64,000 nucleotides of DNA from Vibrio inusitatus (GTDB lineage: Bacteria > Pseudomonadota > Gammaproteobacteria > Enterobacterales > Vibrionaceae). Under the pieces are notes generated by a model. That model saw nothing but the letters and a program-made list of their open reading frames with translations. It searched no databases and was not told the origin of the DNA. Where the stretch lies: positions 2,790,001-2,854,000 of the forward strand of contig AP024878.1 of the NCBI GenBank assembly GCA_024346935.1, read 5' to 3'. The position numbers were made by a program, and so were the translations under genes. Positions 43,594 to 54,390 of this stretch are shown here, piece by piece; position 1 is the stretch's first letter; each line of letters starts with the position of its first letter.

Positions 43594-45435
43594 ATGCCAA
43601 TCTATCGCAGCGCAACGACTACTCACGGCCGAAACATGGCTGGCGCACGCGCACTATGGCGCGCAACTGGAGTTAAAGACGAAGATTTCGGTAAGCCGAT
43701 TATTGCTGTTGTAAACTCATTTACTCAGTTCGTACCAGGGCACGTTCACCTTAAAGACATGGGTCAACTGGTTGCTGGAGAAATCGAAAAAGCAGGTGGT
43801 ATTGCTAAAGAATTTAATACCATCGCCGTTGATGATGGTATCGCTATGGGTCACGGCGGCATGCTGTACTCTCTACCATCACGCGAGCTCATCGCTGACT
43901 CTGTAGAGTACATGGTGAATGCACACTGTGCTGATGCTATGGTTTGTATCTCAAACTGTGACAAAATCACTCCAGGAATGCTAATGGCTTCTATGCGCCT
44001 AAACATTCCTGTTATCTTTGTCTCTGGCGGTCCAATGGAAGCAGGTAAAACCAAGCTTTCAGATCAACTCATCAAGCTAGACCTTGTTGATGCCATGATG
44101 CAAAGTGCCGATCCAACGGTATCTGACGAGCAAAGTGAGCAAATTGAACGTAGCGCATGCCCTACTTGTGGTTCTTGTTCTGGCATGTTCACTGCAAACT
44201 CAATGAACTGCCTAACAGAAGCACTAGGTCTTTCGCAACCAGGTAACGGCTCTATGCTTGCTACCCATGCAGACCGTGAAAACCTGTTCATCAATGCCGG
44301 TAAGCGTATCGTAGAACTCACCAAGCGCTACTACGAGCAAGATGATGAGTCAGCATTACCTCGCAATATCGCAAGTAAGAAAGCGTTTGAAAACGCCATC
44401 GCTCTAGATATTGCTATGGGTGGCTCAACTAACACTGTTTTACACCTTATCGCAGCAGCACAGGAAGGTGACGTTGACTTTACCTTGGAAGATATCGATG
44501 CGATGTCTCGCCGCGTACCAAACCTTTGTAAAGTAGCACCATCAACCCCGCTTTATCATATGGAAGATGTGCACCGTGCCGGTGGCGTAATGGGTATCTT
44601 GGGTGAATTGAATCGTTCAGGCCTATTAAACAACGAAGCGCGCACTGTTCTTGACCTTTCAATGAATGAACAGCTTGCTCAATACGACATCATGCAAACG
44701 GAATCTGAAGATGTGAAATCTTTCTTCCGTGCAGGTCCTGCCGGTATTCGCACCACAAAAGCTTTCTCACAAGACTGTCGCTGGGAGTCTCTAGATGACG
44801 ACCGAGAAGCGGGTTGTATCCGTAGCAAAGAAAATGCGTATAGCCAAGATGGCGGTCTAGCCGTTCTTAAGGGCAATATCGCTCTTGATGGTTGTATCGT
44901 CAAAACAGCTGGTGTAGATGAGAGCATTCTCAAATTCACAGGTCCAGCCGTTGTGTTCGAGAGCCAAGAAGACGCTGTAGATGGCATCTTAGGTGGCAAA
45001 GTAAAATCGGGCGACGTTGTTGTGATTCGCTACGAAGGCCCTAAAGGTGGTCCAGGTATGCAAGAAATGCTGTACCCAACGACTTACCTAAAGTCTATGG
45101 GTCTTGGCAAAGAGTGTGCTCTGCTTACCGATGGTCGCTTCTCTGGCGGTACTGCCGGTCTATCTATTGGTCACGCTTCTCCAGAAGCAGCCGCTGGTGG
45201 CATTATCGGCCTAGTAAAATCTGGAGACCAAGTCGCTATCGATATCCCTAACCGCACCATCGAACTGCTTGTTTCGGAATCAGAACTGGCTGAACGCCGT
45301 CAGGTTCAAGATAAGCTTGGTTGGAAACCAGTATCTCGTGAGCGCTCTGTTTCATTTGCTCTTAAAGCCTACGCAAGTATGGCCACAAGTGCAGACAAAG
45401 GCGCAGTAAGAGATAAGTCTAAGTTTGAGGAGTAA
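43594..45435 (+). CDS. ilvD: Dihydroxy-acid dehydratase IlvD
   Basis: 613 residues. It dehydrates dihydroxyacids in valine and isoleucine synthesis with an Fe-S cluster. Cluster and metal residues are visible: Asp81 (VDDGIAMGH), Cys122 and Lys124 (SNCDK) and Cys195 ([10 protein letters not shown]). Its end carries the GAGGAG ribosome site for ilvA, whose ATG is 4 bp beyond the stop. Confidence 0.97.
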   Translation: MPIYRSATTTHGRNMAGARALWRATGVKDEDFGKPIIAVVNSFTQFVPGHVHLKDMGQLVAGEIEKAGGIAKEFNTIAVDDGIAMGHGGMLYSLPSRELIADSVEYMVNAHCADAMVCISNCDKITPGMLMASMRLNIPVIFVSGGPMEAGKTKLSDQLIKLDLVDAMMQSADPTVSDEQSEQIERSACPTCGSCSGMFTANSMNCLTEALGLSQPGNGSMLATHADRENLFINAGKRIVELTKRYYEQDDESALPRNIASKKAFENAIALDIAMGGSTNTVLHLIAAAQEGDVDFTLEDIDAMSRRVPNLCKVAPSTPLYHMEDVHRAGGVMGILGELNRSGLLNNEARTVLDLSMNEQLAQYDIMQTESEDVKSFFRAGPAGIRTTKAFSQDCRWESLDDDREAGCIRSKENAYSQDGGLAVLKGNIALDGCIVKTAGVDESILKFTGPAVVFESQEDAVDGILGGKVKSGDVVVIRYEGPKGGPGMQEMLYPTTYLKSMGLGKECALLTDGRFSGGTAGLSIGHASPEAAAGGIIGLVKSGDQVAIDIPNRTIELLVSESELAERRQVQDKLGWKPVSRERSVSFALKAYASMATSADKGAVRDKSKFEE

Positions 45436-45439
45436 GACG

Positions 45440-46972
45440 ATGAGTCTTACTACCCCACTGTCTGGCGCAGATTATCTGCGCCAAGTTCTGCGTGCACCGA
45501 TCTATGAGGTGGCAACAGTTACTCAGTTGCAAGATATGCCTCGTTTATCGGAGCGATTACACAACGACATTCAGATAAAACGAGAAGATCGACAGCCTGT
45601 TCACTCTTTCAAATTGCGTGGCGCCTACAATATGGTCGCTAGCCTAACAGAAGAGCAAAAACAAGCAGGGGTCATTGCAGCATCAGCAGGAAACCATGCT
45701 CAAGGTATGGCGTACTCTGGCACCAAGCTTGGCATCAATACCACTATCGTAATGCCAAAAACAACGCCAGATATCAAGGTAGATGCTGTTCGTGCTTTCG
45801 GCGGTACTGTTGTACTGCACGGCAGTAACTTTGATGAAGCGAAGGCTGAGGCTGAGCGTTTGTCTGAACTGCATGGCTATACCTTTGTACCTCCATTTGA
45901 TCACCCGCTAGTGATTGCAGGACAAGGCACTATTGGTATGGAAATGATTCAGCAAAATGGTCACTTGGATTACATTTTTGTCCCTGTCGGTGGCGGCGGT
46001 TTAGCGGCGGGTGTATCGGTACTGGTTAAGCAGCTAATGCCTAATATCAAGGTCATTGCAGTTGAACCGGAAGACTCTGCCTGCTTAAAAGCGGCATTAG
46101 ATGCTGGAAAGCCCGTTACCCTAGATCAAGTTAGCATGTTCGCTGATGGTGTTGCCGTTAAACAGATTGGTAGCGAAACCTTCCGTCTATGTAACGAAAA
46201 TATCGATGGGCACATTACAGTATCTAGTGATGAAATCTGCGCAGCCGTCAAAGACATCTTCGAGGATACTCGCGCTATTGCTGAGCCTTCAGGTGCGTTA
46301 GCACTGGCTGGTTTGAAGAAATTCGCAGAGAAAAATGAGCTTAAAAACAACAAGCTTGCCACGGTGTTGTCTGGTGCAAACACCAACTTCCATGGTTTGC
46401 GTTATGTTTCAGAGCGCTGTGAATTGGGTGAAAAACGTGAGGGCCTACTTGCGGTGACTATCCCAGAGCGTCAAGGCGCATTCTTTGAGTTCTGCAACCT
46501 GATCGGTGGTCGCGCGGTGACTGAGTTTAACTACCGCTACAACGATGACAAACAAGCGAATATTTTTGTTGGTGTTCGCTTACTTGAAGGGCAAGCTGAA
46601 CTCGATAGCATCATCGCGGATCTGCAACAGGGTGGATATCCTGTGGTTGATTTGTCCGATGATGAAATGGCGAAGTTGCATGTGCGTTATATGGTCGGTG
46701 GTAAACCAAAAACACCATTAAAAGAACGCTTATACAGCTTTGAGTTCCCAGAATACCCTGGTGCCCTAGTTAAGTTCTTAAGTACCCTAGGTACTCATTG
46801 GAACATCAGCTTATTCAACTATCGTAATCATGGTGCCGATTACGGTCGCGTACTATGTGGATTTGAGCTGACAGAAGATGATATTGAGCGCTTCTCGAGC
46901 CACTTAGAAGAGCTAGGTTATGGATACAAAGATGAGTCGGATAACCCATCCTATCGGTTCTTCCTTAGCTAA
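45440..46972 (+). CDS. ilvA: Biosynthetic threonine deaminase IlvA
   Basis: 510 residues from ATG 45440; a GTG-like upstream extension inside ilvD is rejected. IlvA converts threonine to 2-ketobutyrate. Lys58 (HSFKLRGAYNM) binds PLP, the glycine loop GGGGLAAG (near 182-189) holds its phosphate, and the C-terminal 180 residues form two ACT-like domains that sense isoleucine and valine. It closes the operon; a terminator follows. Confidence 0.97.
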   Translation: MSLTTPLSGADYLRQVLRAPIYEVATVTQLQDMPRLSERLHNDIQIKREDRQPVHSFKLRGAYNMVASLTEEQKQAGVIAASAGNHAQGMAYSGTKLGINTTIVMPKTTPDIKVDAVRAFGGTVVLHGSNFDEAKAEAERLSELHGYTFVPPFDHPLVIAGQGTIGMEMIQQNGHLDYIFVPVGGGGLAAGVSVLVKQLMPNIKVIAVEPEDSACLKAALDAGKPVTLDQVSMFADGVAVKQIGSETFRLCNENIDGHITVSSDEICAAVKDIFEDTRAIAEPSGALALAGLKKFAEKNELKNNKLATVLSGANTNFHGLRYVSERCELGEKREGLLAVTIPERQGAFFEFCNLIGGRAVTEFNYRYNDDKQANIFVGVRLLEGQAELDSIIADLQQGGYPVVDLSDDEMAKLHVRYMVGGKPKTPLKERLYSFEFPEYPGALVKFLSTLGTHWNISLFNYRNHGADYGRVLCGFELTEDDIERFSSHLEELGYGYKDESDNPSYRFFLS

Positions 46973-46991
46973 ATAAAGTAACTCTCTTGCT

Positions 46992-47017
46992 AAAGCAGCC
47001 TACGGGCTGCTTTTTTA
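46992..47017. terminator. Terminator after ilvGMEDA
   Basis: AAAGCAGCC and GGCTGC(TTT) form a 9-bp stem around TACG with a T run, 20 bp after the ilvA stop. The tail overlaps the end of the convergent punR, and the A run allows some function on the other strand. Confidence 0.9.
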
Positions 47018-47920
47018 TTCGCTCTTGATCCAGTCTTGATGCAACTTATTCTCTTCACCTAGATAATTAAGCATCCATTCAATCAGCTTATTGCTACTAT
47101 CTTTTCTCCACACCATACAGCACTCACTCGGCGGTGCTTGAAAATCAATACTAAGAGTAACGAGCTCCTTGTTACTCACCAGCGCCTTAGCGATATGTTC
47201 AGGCATAAACCCAACGCCAACGCCCTCTTTAACGCATCGTATAGCGGTATGCCAGTTAGGCGTAAGAAGTCGCCTTTGATTAGTAAACAGCGTCTGGTGC
47301 CGCTTAGGAAGAACTCTAGAGGTATCATCAAGACTAACACTAGGGTAAGCCGCCACATTTTCAACCTTCAGGCTGGATTTCTGCGTCAGTGGATGTAATG
47401 GAGAGCATACAAACACCCAATTCATTTTTCCCATATCCTTGATACCGAAATCACCACTTACTGGAATAGCCGAGGTGGCGCCTAACACAATGTCCGCCCT
47501 CTCTTGGGCTATGGCTTCCCAAGAACCATTAAACACTTCCATGTTGATCTGCAGCTCAGCAAAATCAAACTGCTTATAGAAATCGTCAATCAAGTGTTGC
47601 AGGTTATCCAGTTTCACTATGTTATCAAGAGTGATCTTTAGAGTTTGCTGCCAGCCTTGAGCGGTGCGCTTGGCCTGTGCCTTAGCCTCTTCAATTTGAC
47701 GCAGCATAGACCGCACTTGTTCAAGGAAGATCTCTCCTGCAGGCGTTAGCTCAACTCTGCGAGGCAAGCGTCGAAATAACAACACATCGAGCTCAAGCTC
47801 TATTTGTCTTACCGAGTAACTTACTGCAGATGGCACCTTATGCAAATACTCAGCAGCAGCGGAAAAACTGCCAAGACGAGCGACTACATCTAATAATTCA
47901 AAATTCTTCTGAGATAACAT
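47015..47920 (-). CDS. punR: LysR-type regulator PunR-like
   Basis: 301 residues from ATG 47920 (a TTG three codons earlier is weaker). The N-terminal winged helix-turn-helix (about 1-60) has FSAAAEYLHKVPSAVSYSVRQIE, and the remainder is a LysR effector domain. It is close to E. coli PunR (YdhB), which activates the purine nucleoside importer punC in response to adenosine or related purines. The divergent neighbour is punC, exactly as in E. coli, which supports the call. Confidence 0.88.
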   Translation of the reverse strand: MLSQKNFELLDVVARLGSFSAAAEYLHKVPSAVSYSVRQIELELDVLLFRRLPRRVELTPAGEIFLEQVRSMLRQIEEAKAQAKRTAQGWQQTLKITLDNIVKLDNLQHLIDDFYKQFDFAELQINMEVFNGSWEAIAQERADIVLGATSAIPVSGDFGIKDMGKMNWVFVCSPLHPLTQKSSLKVENVAAYPSVSLDDTSRVLPKRHQTLFTNQRRLLTPNWHTAIRCVKEGVGVGFMPEHIAKALVSNKELVTLSIDFQAPPSECCMVWRKDSSNKLIEWMLNYLGEENKLHQDWIKSE

Positions 47921-47963
47921 AGCTTTCAATTTTTTTGATAGATAACTACATATTTTAGCGCTT

Positions 47964-48005
47964 AATTTGTTGCTTAAGTCAATTTAGAATGCCCGACAAC
48001 AAATT
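47964..48005. promoter_or_regulatory. Inverted repeat in the punR-punC gap, likely operator
   Basis: AATTTGTTG (47964-47972) and CAACAAATT (47997-48005) are perfect 9-bp inverted arms with 24 bases between. They lie midway between the divergent starts, where a LysR regulator usually binds. Binding is inferred from place and symmetry only. Confidence 0.6.
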
Positions 48006-48026
48006 AATTCTCTGAAATGGTTTCCG

Positions 48027-49205
48027 ATGTCCGTCAGCAAATTACAAATGGGTTACTTGGCCCTACTCTCTATGCTTGGTTTTATCGCCACCGATATGTA
48101 CCTGCCAGCATTCCAAACTCTGCAAGCCGATTTTGCCACAGGCCCTGAGCCTATAGCTTTGTCTTTAAGTATCTTTTTGGTTGGGCTTGCGGTTGGCCAA
48201 TTGGCATGGGGAATTCTTTCTGATCGATTTGGTCTGCGAAGCACCCTTGCGCTAGGTCTAGCGATCTTTACCGTTGCCTCTATCGGTATAAGCTTGAGCT
48301 TTACGGTTTCTCAGCTATTGGTATTTAGATTTATCCAAGCGATTGGCGTGTGTGCTCCAACAGTGATTTGGCAAGCCATGGTTATTCAGCGCTATAAAGC
48401 CGATGACCGCCAACGAATCTTCGCTTCAATTATGCCTCTTGTCGCTTTATCGCCTGCACTAGCACCTCAACTAGGTGTGTTACTAAACACGACTCTAGGC
48501 TGGGAAAGTATCTTCGTTGTGTTAGCAATGATTGGTGCAATATTGCTGGTTGTCACCGCTAAACAGCCAAAAGAAGCCAAGCCAGTTAAAAGTGTTTCTC
48601 TTAAATCTGATCTGCGTTCTCTTATCAAGAATCGCACCTTTATCGGCAATGTCGTCATATTCTCAATGACCTCTGCTGTATTCTTTGCCTATTTAACCGG
48701 TATGCCAGAGATCATGTCTCAACTGGGTTACTCAGCAAAAGACATAGGCATGAGCTTTATTCCACAAACGATCGCCTTTATGGTCGGTGGCTATGCCGGT
48801 AAGAAATCTGTAGAGCGCTATGGTGATGGCAAAGTATTGCCAATACTTCTAATGCTATTTACGTTAGCCGTTATCGCAGTATTCATTGCTAGTCAAAGCA
48901 CACTAACTTCTATCTGGCCGATTCTTTTACCATTTTGCTTTGTGGCAGTGGCGAATGGTGCGCTTTATCCTATCGTGGTTAACCGTGCTCTATCGAGTGC
49001 ACAAAATAGCCCTGCAACTGCTGCTGGATTGCAAAATAGTATTCAGATCTGTGTCAGTAGCATGGCAAGTATGCTGGTAGCGTTCTTTGCTCAACAAGCA
49101 CTTGTTGCGACGGGTTGGACTATGATCATTTGTCTCGTAGGTCTGGTTGGTGGTGTTCTGTTAACTCGTCAAAAAGCTGATTTAATTCAAGCGACAGCTC
49201 AGTAA
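48027..49205 (+). CDS. punC: MFS purine nucleoside transporter PunC-like
   Basis: 392 residues with 12 predicted membrane spans. The drug-resistance-type MFS signature is visible at the first loop (LAWGILSDRFGLRSTL, about 60-75) and ATDMYLPAF in span 1 (about 21-29) is typical of the Bcr/CflA group. E. coli PunC (YdhC) imports adenosine and other purine nucleosides. Divergent from punR. Because Bcr/CflA proteins can also export drugs, direction and substrate rest on the punR pairing and similarity. Confidence 0.88.
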   Translation: MSVSKLQMGYLALLSMLGFIATDMYLPAFQTLQADFATGPEPIALSLSIFLVGLAVGQLAWGILSDRFGLRSTLALGLAIFTVASIGISLSFTVSQLLVFRFIQAIGVCAPTVIWQAMVIQRYKADDRQRIFASIMPLVALSPALAPQLGVLLNTTLGWESIFVVLAMIGAILLVVTAKQPKEAKPVKSVSLKSDLRSLIKNRTFIGNVVIFSMTSAVFFAYLTGMPEIMSQLGYSAKDIGMSFIPQTIAFMVGGYAGKKSVERYGDGKVLPILLMLFTLAVIAVFIASQSTLTSIWPILLPFCFVAVANGALYPIVVNRALSSAQNSPATAAGLQNSIQICVSSMASMLVAFFAQQALVATGWTMIICLVGLVGGVLLTRQKADLIQATAQ

Positions 49206-49210
49206 GATCA

Positions 49211-49240
49211 AAAAAGGGAGCGATTATTCGCTCCCTTCTC
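49211..49240. terminator. Bidirectional terminator, punC and binding-protein gene
   Basis: AAGGGAGCGA and TCGCTCCCTT form a perfect 10-bp stem around TTAT, with A and T stretches on the two sides, between convergent genes. Confidence 0.88.
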
Positions 49241-49256
49241 TTATTTAAATTGCCCA

Positions 49257-50036
49257 CTACAGACTGGTCAAGCCCCACTTCTTAGCGGTTTTGTCAAAAA
49301 ATCCTTGGGTAGTTTTCAACTCAACCCAATGGTTAACATAGTTAATCCATACTTGGTCGTTTTGTGGCAAAAGCATCGAGATCGGAGTTGGGTTCTTTGG
49401 TTCAGCAACCGGAACCACTGCCAATTGTTTAAACTTCTCCACCAGCGTGGCAGCCTCGACATTTGAGGTCACTGATACATTTGCTCTTCGTGCGAGTATT
49501 TCTTGAAAATCACGAGCTGGCGCTTCAATAACGATGTGTTGTGCTTCAGGGAAGAACTCTTTTACCATCTTCTCTTGTACCGTACCTAAGGTTGCTGCAA
49601 CCTTAATATCAGCCTTATTGAAATCGGCCCAATCAGAATACTTTTCTAGGTCTTTCTTCGGGACTACTGGTACAAATGCTAGGTAGAAATATGGCTGGCT
49701 ATAACCTGCCACTTTAGCACGAGACATATTTAACGATGCACTACCGGTGATGTCGTACTTTTTGGCTGTTATACCATTGACCAGTGTTTTCCAGTCAGCC
49801 GCTACATACTCAACCTTCACACCCAGATCTTTAGCGAGTTCCGTCGTCACATCAATATCAAAACCACGGTAACTGTTGTCCGCTGGATTTTTCATTGTCA
49901 TTGGATTCCAATCCCCAGTTGTACCGACCCTCAATACACCCTTGTTTAAGATTTCTTGCAATCGACTGGTTTCGGCCATTGCTGGTGACAGTGACAAAAT
50001 AGAAAGGCCCAATGCCAAAAGTAACTTCTTCATCAT
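49257..50036 (-). CDS. Periplasmic solute-binding protein, amino-acid type
   Basis: 259 residues from the first Met of a MetMet pair at 50036; AAAGGG lies 4-7 bases upstream, and a long in-frame extension toward 50171 has no support. A Sec signal peptide (about 1-20, ending PAMA) precedes an SBP_bac_3 domain with VLRVGTTGDWNPMT, GFDIDVTTELAKDLGVKVE, and ITGSASLNMSR. The TTGD opening is like cyclohexadienyl/arogenate dehydratase PheC, so an enzymatic role cannot be excluded. It is divergent from an amino-acid-type permease gene, its likely partner. No ATPase gene is in the window. Confidence 0.82.
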   Translation of the reverse strand: MMKKLLLALGLSILSLSPAMAETSRLQEILNKGVLRVGTTGDWNPMTMKNPADNSYRGFDIDVTTELAKDLGVKVEYVAADWKTLVNGITAKKYDITGSASLNMSRAKVAGYSQPYFYLAFVPVVPKKDLEKYSDWADFNKADIKVAATLGTVQEKMVKEFFPEAQHIVIEAPARDFQEILARRANVSVTSNVEAATLVEKFKQLAVVPVAEPKNPTPISMLLPQNDQVWINYVNHWVELKTTQGFFDKTAKKWGLTSL

Positions 50037-50124
50037 AAATCCCTTTAAAAGCAGTAACGTTTGTTTGATGTTATTGTTACCATAACAGGTTATAAGTGTT
50101 TGTGTGCTTAAGGATGGGCATATT

Positions 50125-50868
50125 TTGAAATTTAATACTCTGACTGTGATGCTCTGTTGTGTGATGCTCACAGGTTGTTCAGATTATGAGTGGGGATGGT
50201 ATGTACTTGACCCCTCTACCAAACAAGGAATGACAAACCTCAAGTTTCTGACTGATGGCTTTAGTGCCACTATCAGTATCTCTCTAATCAGTATGTTTTT
50301 CGCCATGTTGATTGGCTTTGTTGTGGCGATGCCAGCGCTATCTAAAAGCCCCTATGTGAGAGGCATTAATCGAGTATACGTAGAGTCGATACGCTCTATT
50401 CCGGTATTAGTGCTACTGCTGTGGGTTTACTATGGCCTTCCTACTCTGATGGATATCTCTCTTAATCACTATTGGGCTGGTGTTATTGCACTATCGATAG
50501 CGGAGAGTGCGTTTATGGCAGAGGTCTTTAGAGGCGGAATTCAAGCCATTCAACGTGGTCAACATGAAGCGGCTCACGCTCTGGGTCTTAGCTATTGGAA
50601 GACTATGCGGTTGGTTATCTTTCCTCAAGCATTTCGTCAAATTCTGCCACCACTGGGCAATCAGTTTGTTTACATACTTAAGATGTCATCACTGGTGAGT
50701 GTTATTGGTTTGAGTGACCTTACCAGGCGAGCCAACGAGCTGGTGGTTAATGAGTACTTACCTTTGGAGATCTATACTTTCCTAGTATTAGAGTATTTGA
50801 TCTTGATTCTGGCAGTCTCACAAGGTGTCCGCTGGCTAGAAAAGCGCTACGCTATTCCTAGTCACTAA
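50125..50868 (+). CDS. Amino-acid ABC transporter permease with lipobox-like N-terminus
   Basis: Up to 247 residues. The start is uncertain: TTG 50125 (AAGGA 10 bases upstream), GTG 50104 or ATG 50149 are possible. The first 20 residues look like a lipoprotein signal ending in LTGC, then a short polar stretch (SDYEWGWYVLDP) precedes the HisM/GlnP-type permease with five membrane spans and the EAA loop EAAHALGLSYWKTMRLVIFPQA (shortened here by homology: EAAHALGL...FPQA). It probably forms a transporter with the divergent binding protein; the ATPase must come from elsewhere. Confidence 0.83.
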   Translation: MKFNTLTVMLCCVMLTGCSDYEWGWYVLDPSTKQGMTNLKFLTDGFSATISISLISMFFAMLIGFVVAMPALSKSPYVRGINRVYVESIRSIPVLVLLLWVYYGLPTLMDISLNHYWAGVIALSIAESAFMAEVFRGGIQAIQRGQHEAAHALGLSYWKTMRLVIFPQAFRQILPPLGNQFVYILKMSSLVSVIGLSDLTRRANELVVNEYLPLEIYTFLVLEYLILILAVSQGVRWLEKRYAIPSH

Positions 50869-50893
50869 CAGTCATCAATGTCCCTAAAAACAA

Positions 50894-50922
50894 TAAACCC
50901 CACTATAAGCGGGGTTTTCTTT
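50894..50922. terminator. Bidirectional terminator, permease and glmU
   Basis: AACCCCAC and GCGGGGTT pair around TATAA, with an A-rich left side and TTTTCTTT on the right, between convergent genes. Confidence 0.85.
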
Positions 50923-50946
50923 ATTCAACAAAAAGAAACAAGCGTG

Positions 50947-52311
50947 TTATTTCTTCTTAGTTGGACGCTGCCAGTTGGCAATGCGGCGCTCTTTAGCACG
51001 AGAAATAATAAGCTCATTCTCACCCACATCTTTAGTGACTGTCGAGCCTGCACCTACGGTTGCACCGTCAGCAATAGTGACCGGAGCAATCAATTGGCTG
51101 TCTGAGCCAACAAATACGTCATCACCAATAATGGTTTTGAATTTGTTTGCACCATCATAGTTACAGGTAATTGTACCCGCGCCAATGTTGGTGCGCTGGC
51201 CAATCTCTGCATCACCTAAGTAAGTCAGGTGGTTAGCCTTAGAACCTTCACCAATACGTGCATTTTTCACTTCTACGAAGTTGCCTACGTGCGAGTCATT
51301 GCGCATCTCAGCACCTGGACGAAGACGTGTGAATGGACCAACAGTACAGTCTTCACCTACCGTTGCACCTTCAATTACAGAATAAGGACGAATTAGAGAG
51401 TTATCGTCGATTTCACAGTCTTTCAGTACACAACCCGCACCAATCACAACATTATCGCCAATGGTCACACTGCCTTCGATAATTACATTGGCATCGATCT
51501 CTACATCCATGCCACATTGCAGCGTACCGCGTAAATCAAAACGACTAGGATCACGAAGCATAACGCCTTGCTCTAACAATTTGTCCGCTTGCATCTGTTG
51601 AAATGCGCGCTCAAGACGTGCTAGTTGACGACGATCATTAACACCCTCAACCTCAATGGCACTCGCAGGATGAACCGCTTGAATCTGTTTACCATCATTG
51701 TGCGCAGCCGCAATGATGTCCGTTAGATAGTATTCACCCTGAGCATTATCGTTACTTAGATTCGACAACCAACGTTTCAGATCTTTGCCATCTGCCACTA
51801 GAACACCCGTGTTAATCTCACAAATGGCTTTCTGATCTTCTGTTGCATCTTTTTGTTCAACGATAGCAACCACAGAGCCATTCTCACGAACGATACGACC
51901 ATAACCCATAGGATTATCTAGAACCACGGTTAACAGCCCTACACCACCTTCTGGTTGTCCATCAAGGAGTGCTTCTACAGTTTCACTAGTAATAAGGGGA
52001 ACATCGCCATACAACACCATGACTTTCTCATCATCAGAAAAATGTGGTGATGCTTGATCAACGGCGTGACCTGTACCCAGTTGCTCTCTTTGCTCAACCC
52101 AATTTACCGGTTCGCTAGCAAGAGTTGCCTTCATCTGGTCACTGCCGTGACCAAACACCAAATGAATATTGTTTGCGCCTAAACCAATACATGTGTCGAT
52201 AACATGCTTAGCCATTGGTTTACCTGCCAGTGTATGCAGCACTTTTGGCTTCTTTGAGTACATGCGAGTACCTTTACCCGCAGCCAGAATGACGGCACTG
52301 AAATTGTTCAT
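50947..52311 (-). CDS. glmU: Bifunctional GlmU (N-acetylglucosamine-1-P uridyltransferase/acetyltransferase)
   Basis: 454 residues from ATG 52311 (a GTG one codon earlier is possible). The N-terminal half has the nucleotidyltransferase loop [17 protein letters not shown] (about 8-24) and makes UDP-GlcNAc; the C-terminal half is a left-handed beta helix of hexapeptide repeats (about 250-435) that acetylates glucosamine-1-P first. UDP-GlcNAc feeds peptidoglycan and lipid A. It lies downstream of atpC, as in E. coli, but is separated by a palindrome and a terminator. Confidence 0.97.
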   Translation of the reverse strand: MNNFSAVILAAGKGTRMYSKKPKVLHTLAGKPMAKHVIDTCIGLGANNIHLVFGHGSDQMKATLASEPVNWVEQREQLGTGHAVDQASPHFSDDEKVMVLYGDVPLITSETVEALLDGQPEGGVGLLTVVLDNPMGYGRIVRENGSVVAIVEQKDATEDQKAICEINTGVLVADGKDLKRWLSNLSNDNAQGEYYLTDIIAAAHNDGKQIQAVHPASAIEVEGVNDRRQLARLERAFQQMQADKLLEQGVMLRDPSRFDLRGTLQCGMDVEIDANVIIEGSVTIGDNVVIGAGCVLKDCEIDDNSLIRPYSVIEGATVGEDCTVGPFTRLRPGAEMRNDSHVGNFVEVKNARIGEGSKANHLTYLGDAEIGQRTNIGAGTITCNYDGANKFKTIIGDDVFVGSDSQLIAPVTIADGATVGAGSTVTKDVGENELIISRAKERRIANWQRPTKKK

Positions 52312-52369
52312 CACTTATTCCTTGAAACTGATCGTGAATTTTTTTGGTTTTATCCATTATTATTTAAAT

Positions 52370-52420
52370 AAGTGACCTCTGGATGACACGCGCTTTTCAC
52401 GCAACATCCAGAAGTCACTT
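52370..52420. repeat. 51-bp near-perfect palindrome between glmU and atpC
   Basis: The 16-base arms (52370-52385 and 52405-52420) AAGTGACCTCTGGATG and CATCCAGAAGTCACTT pair with one mismatch around a 19-base loop that itself has GCG/CGC. No T run follows on either strand, so it is not a simple terminator. It may be a copy of a dispersed palindromic repeat, a processing hairpin or a protein site. Confidence 0.75.
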
Positions 52421-52461
52421 AGCTATATATTAACCGATGATTTTTATTTAAGCACTTAAAC

Positions 52462-52487
52462 AAAAAGGTGACCCTAGGGCCACCTTT
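52462..52487 (-). terminator. Terminator of the atp operon
   Basis: On the minus strand AAAGGTGGCCCTAGGGTCACCTTTTTG forms a stem AAAGGTG/CACCTTT (shown here in two arms) around a central CCTAGG, with five T, starting 25 bp after the atpC stop. Confidence 0.85.
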
Positions 52488-52511
52488 GTCTTTACGCTAT
52501 GGCTAATGTTA

Positions 52512-52934
52512 TTAGCGACGCTTTCTAGTAAGTTCTGCAACTCGTACTTGAGCAATCGCTTTAGCCAATTCACTGGCTGCCTGAGCAAAGTCCATGTCGC
52601 CGTGCTGATTATGAATACTCTCTTCAGCTTTGCGTTTGGCTTCTTCTGCTTTGGAAGCATCGATATCTTCACCACGGATTGCTGTATCAGCCAGTACAGT
52701 AGCTGTACCAGGCTGAACTTCAACGATACCACCAGAGACATAAATGAACTCTTCGTGACCGTGTTGCTTAACGATGCGAACCATACCAGGAGTAATAGCG
52801 GTCAACAGCGGGGTGTGGCCATGGAAAATACCAAGCTCACCTTCGCTACCGGACACCTGGAACGTTTCTACGCGCCCAGAAAAGAGTTTTTTCTCTGCGC
52901 TTACCACGTCAAGGTGAAAGGTTATTGCTGCCAT
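52512..52934 (-). CDS. atpC: ATP synthase epsilon subunit AtpC
   Basis: 140 residues. An N-terminal beta sandwich (about 1-86, with [19 protein letters not shown] and GHTPLL) and two C-terminal helices (about 90-138), the part that can block rotation. It belongs to the central stalk of F1. Last gene of the operon, 18 bp after atpD. Confidence 0.97.
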   Translation of the reverse strand: MAAITFHLDVVSAEKKLFSGRVETFQVSGSEGELGIFHGHTPLLTAITPGMVRIVKQHGHEEFIYVSGGIVEVQPGTATVLADTAIRGEDIDASKAEEAKRKAEESIHNQHGDMDFAQAASELAKAIAQVRVAELTRKRR

Positions 52935-52952
52935 ATTGCCTCCTAATCAGAC

Positions 52953-54371
<1,419 letters not shown>

Positions 54372-54390
54372 CTAATTCGTTGTCCTAAAA

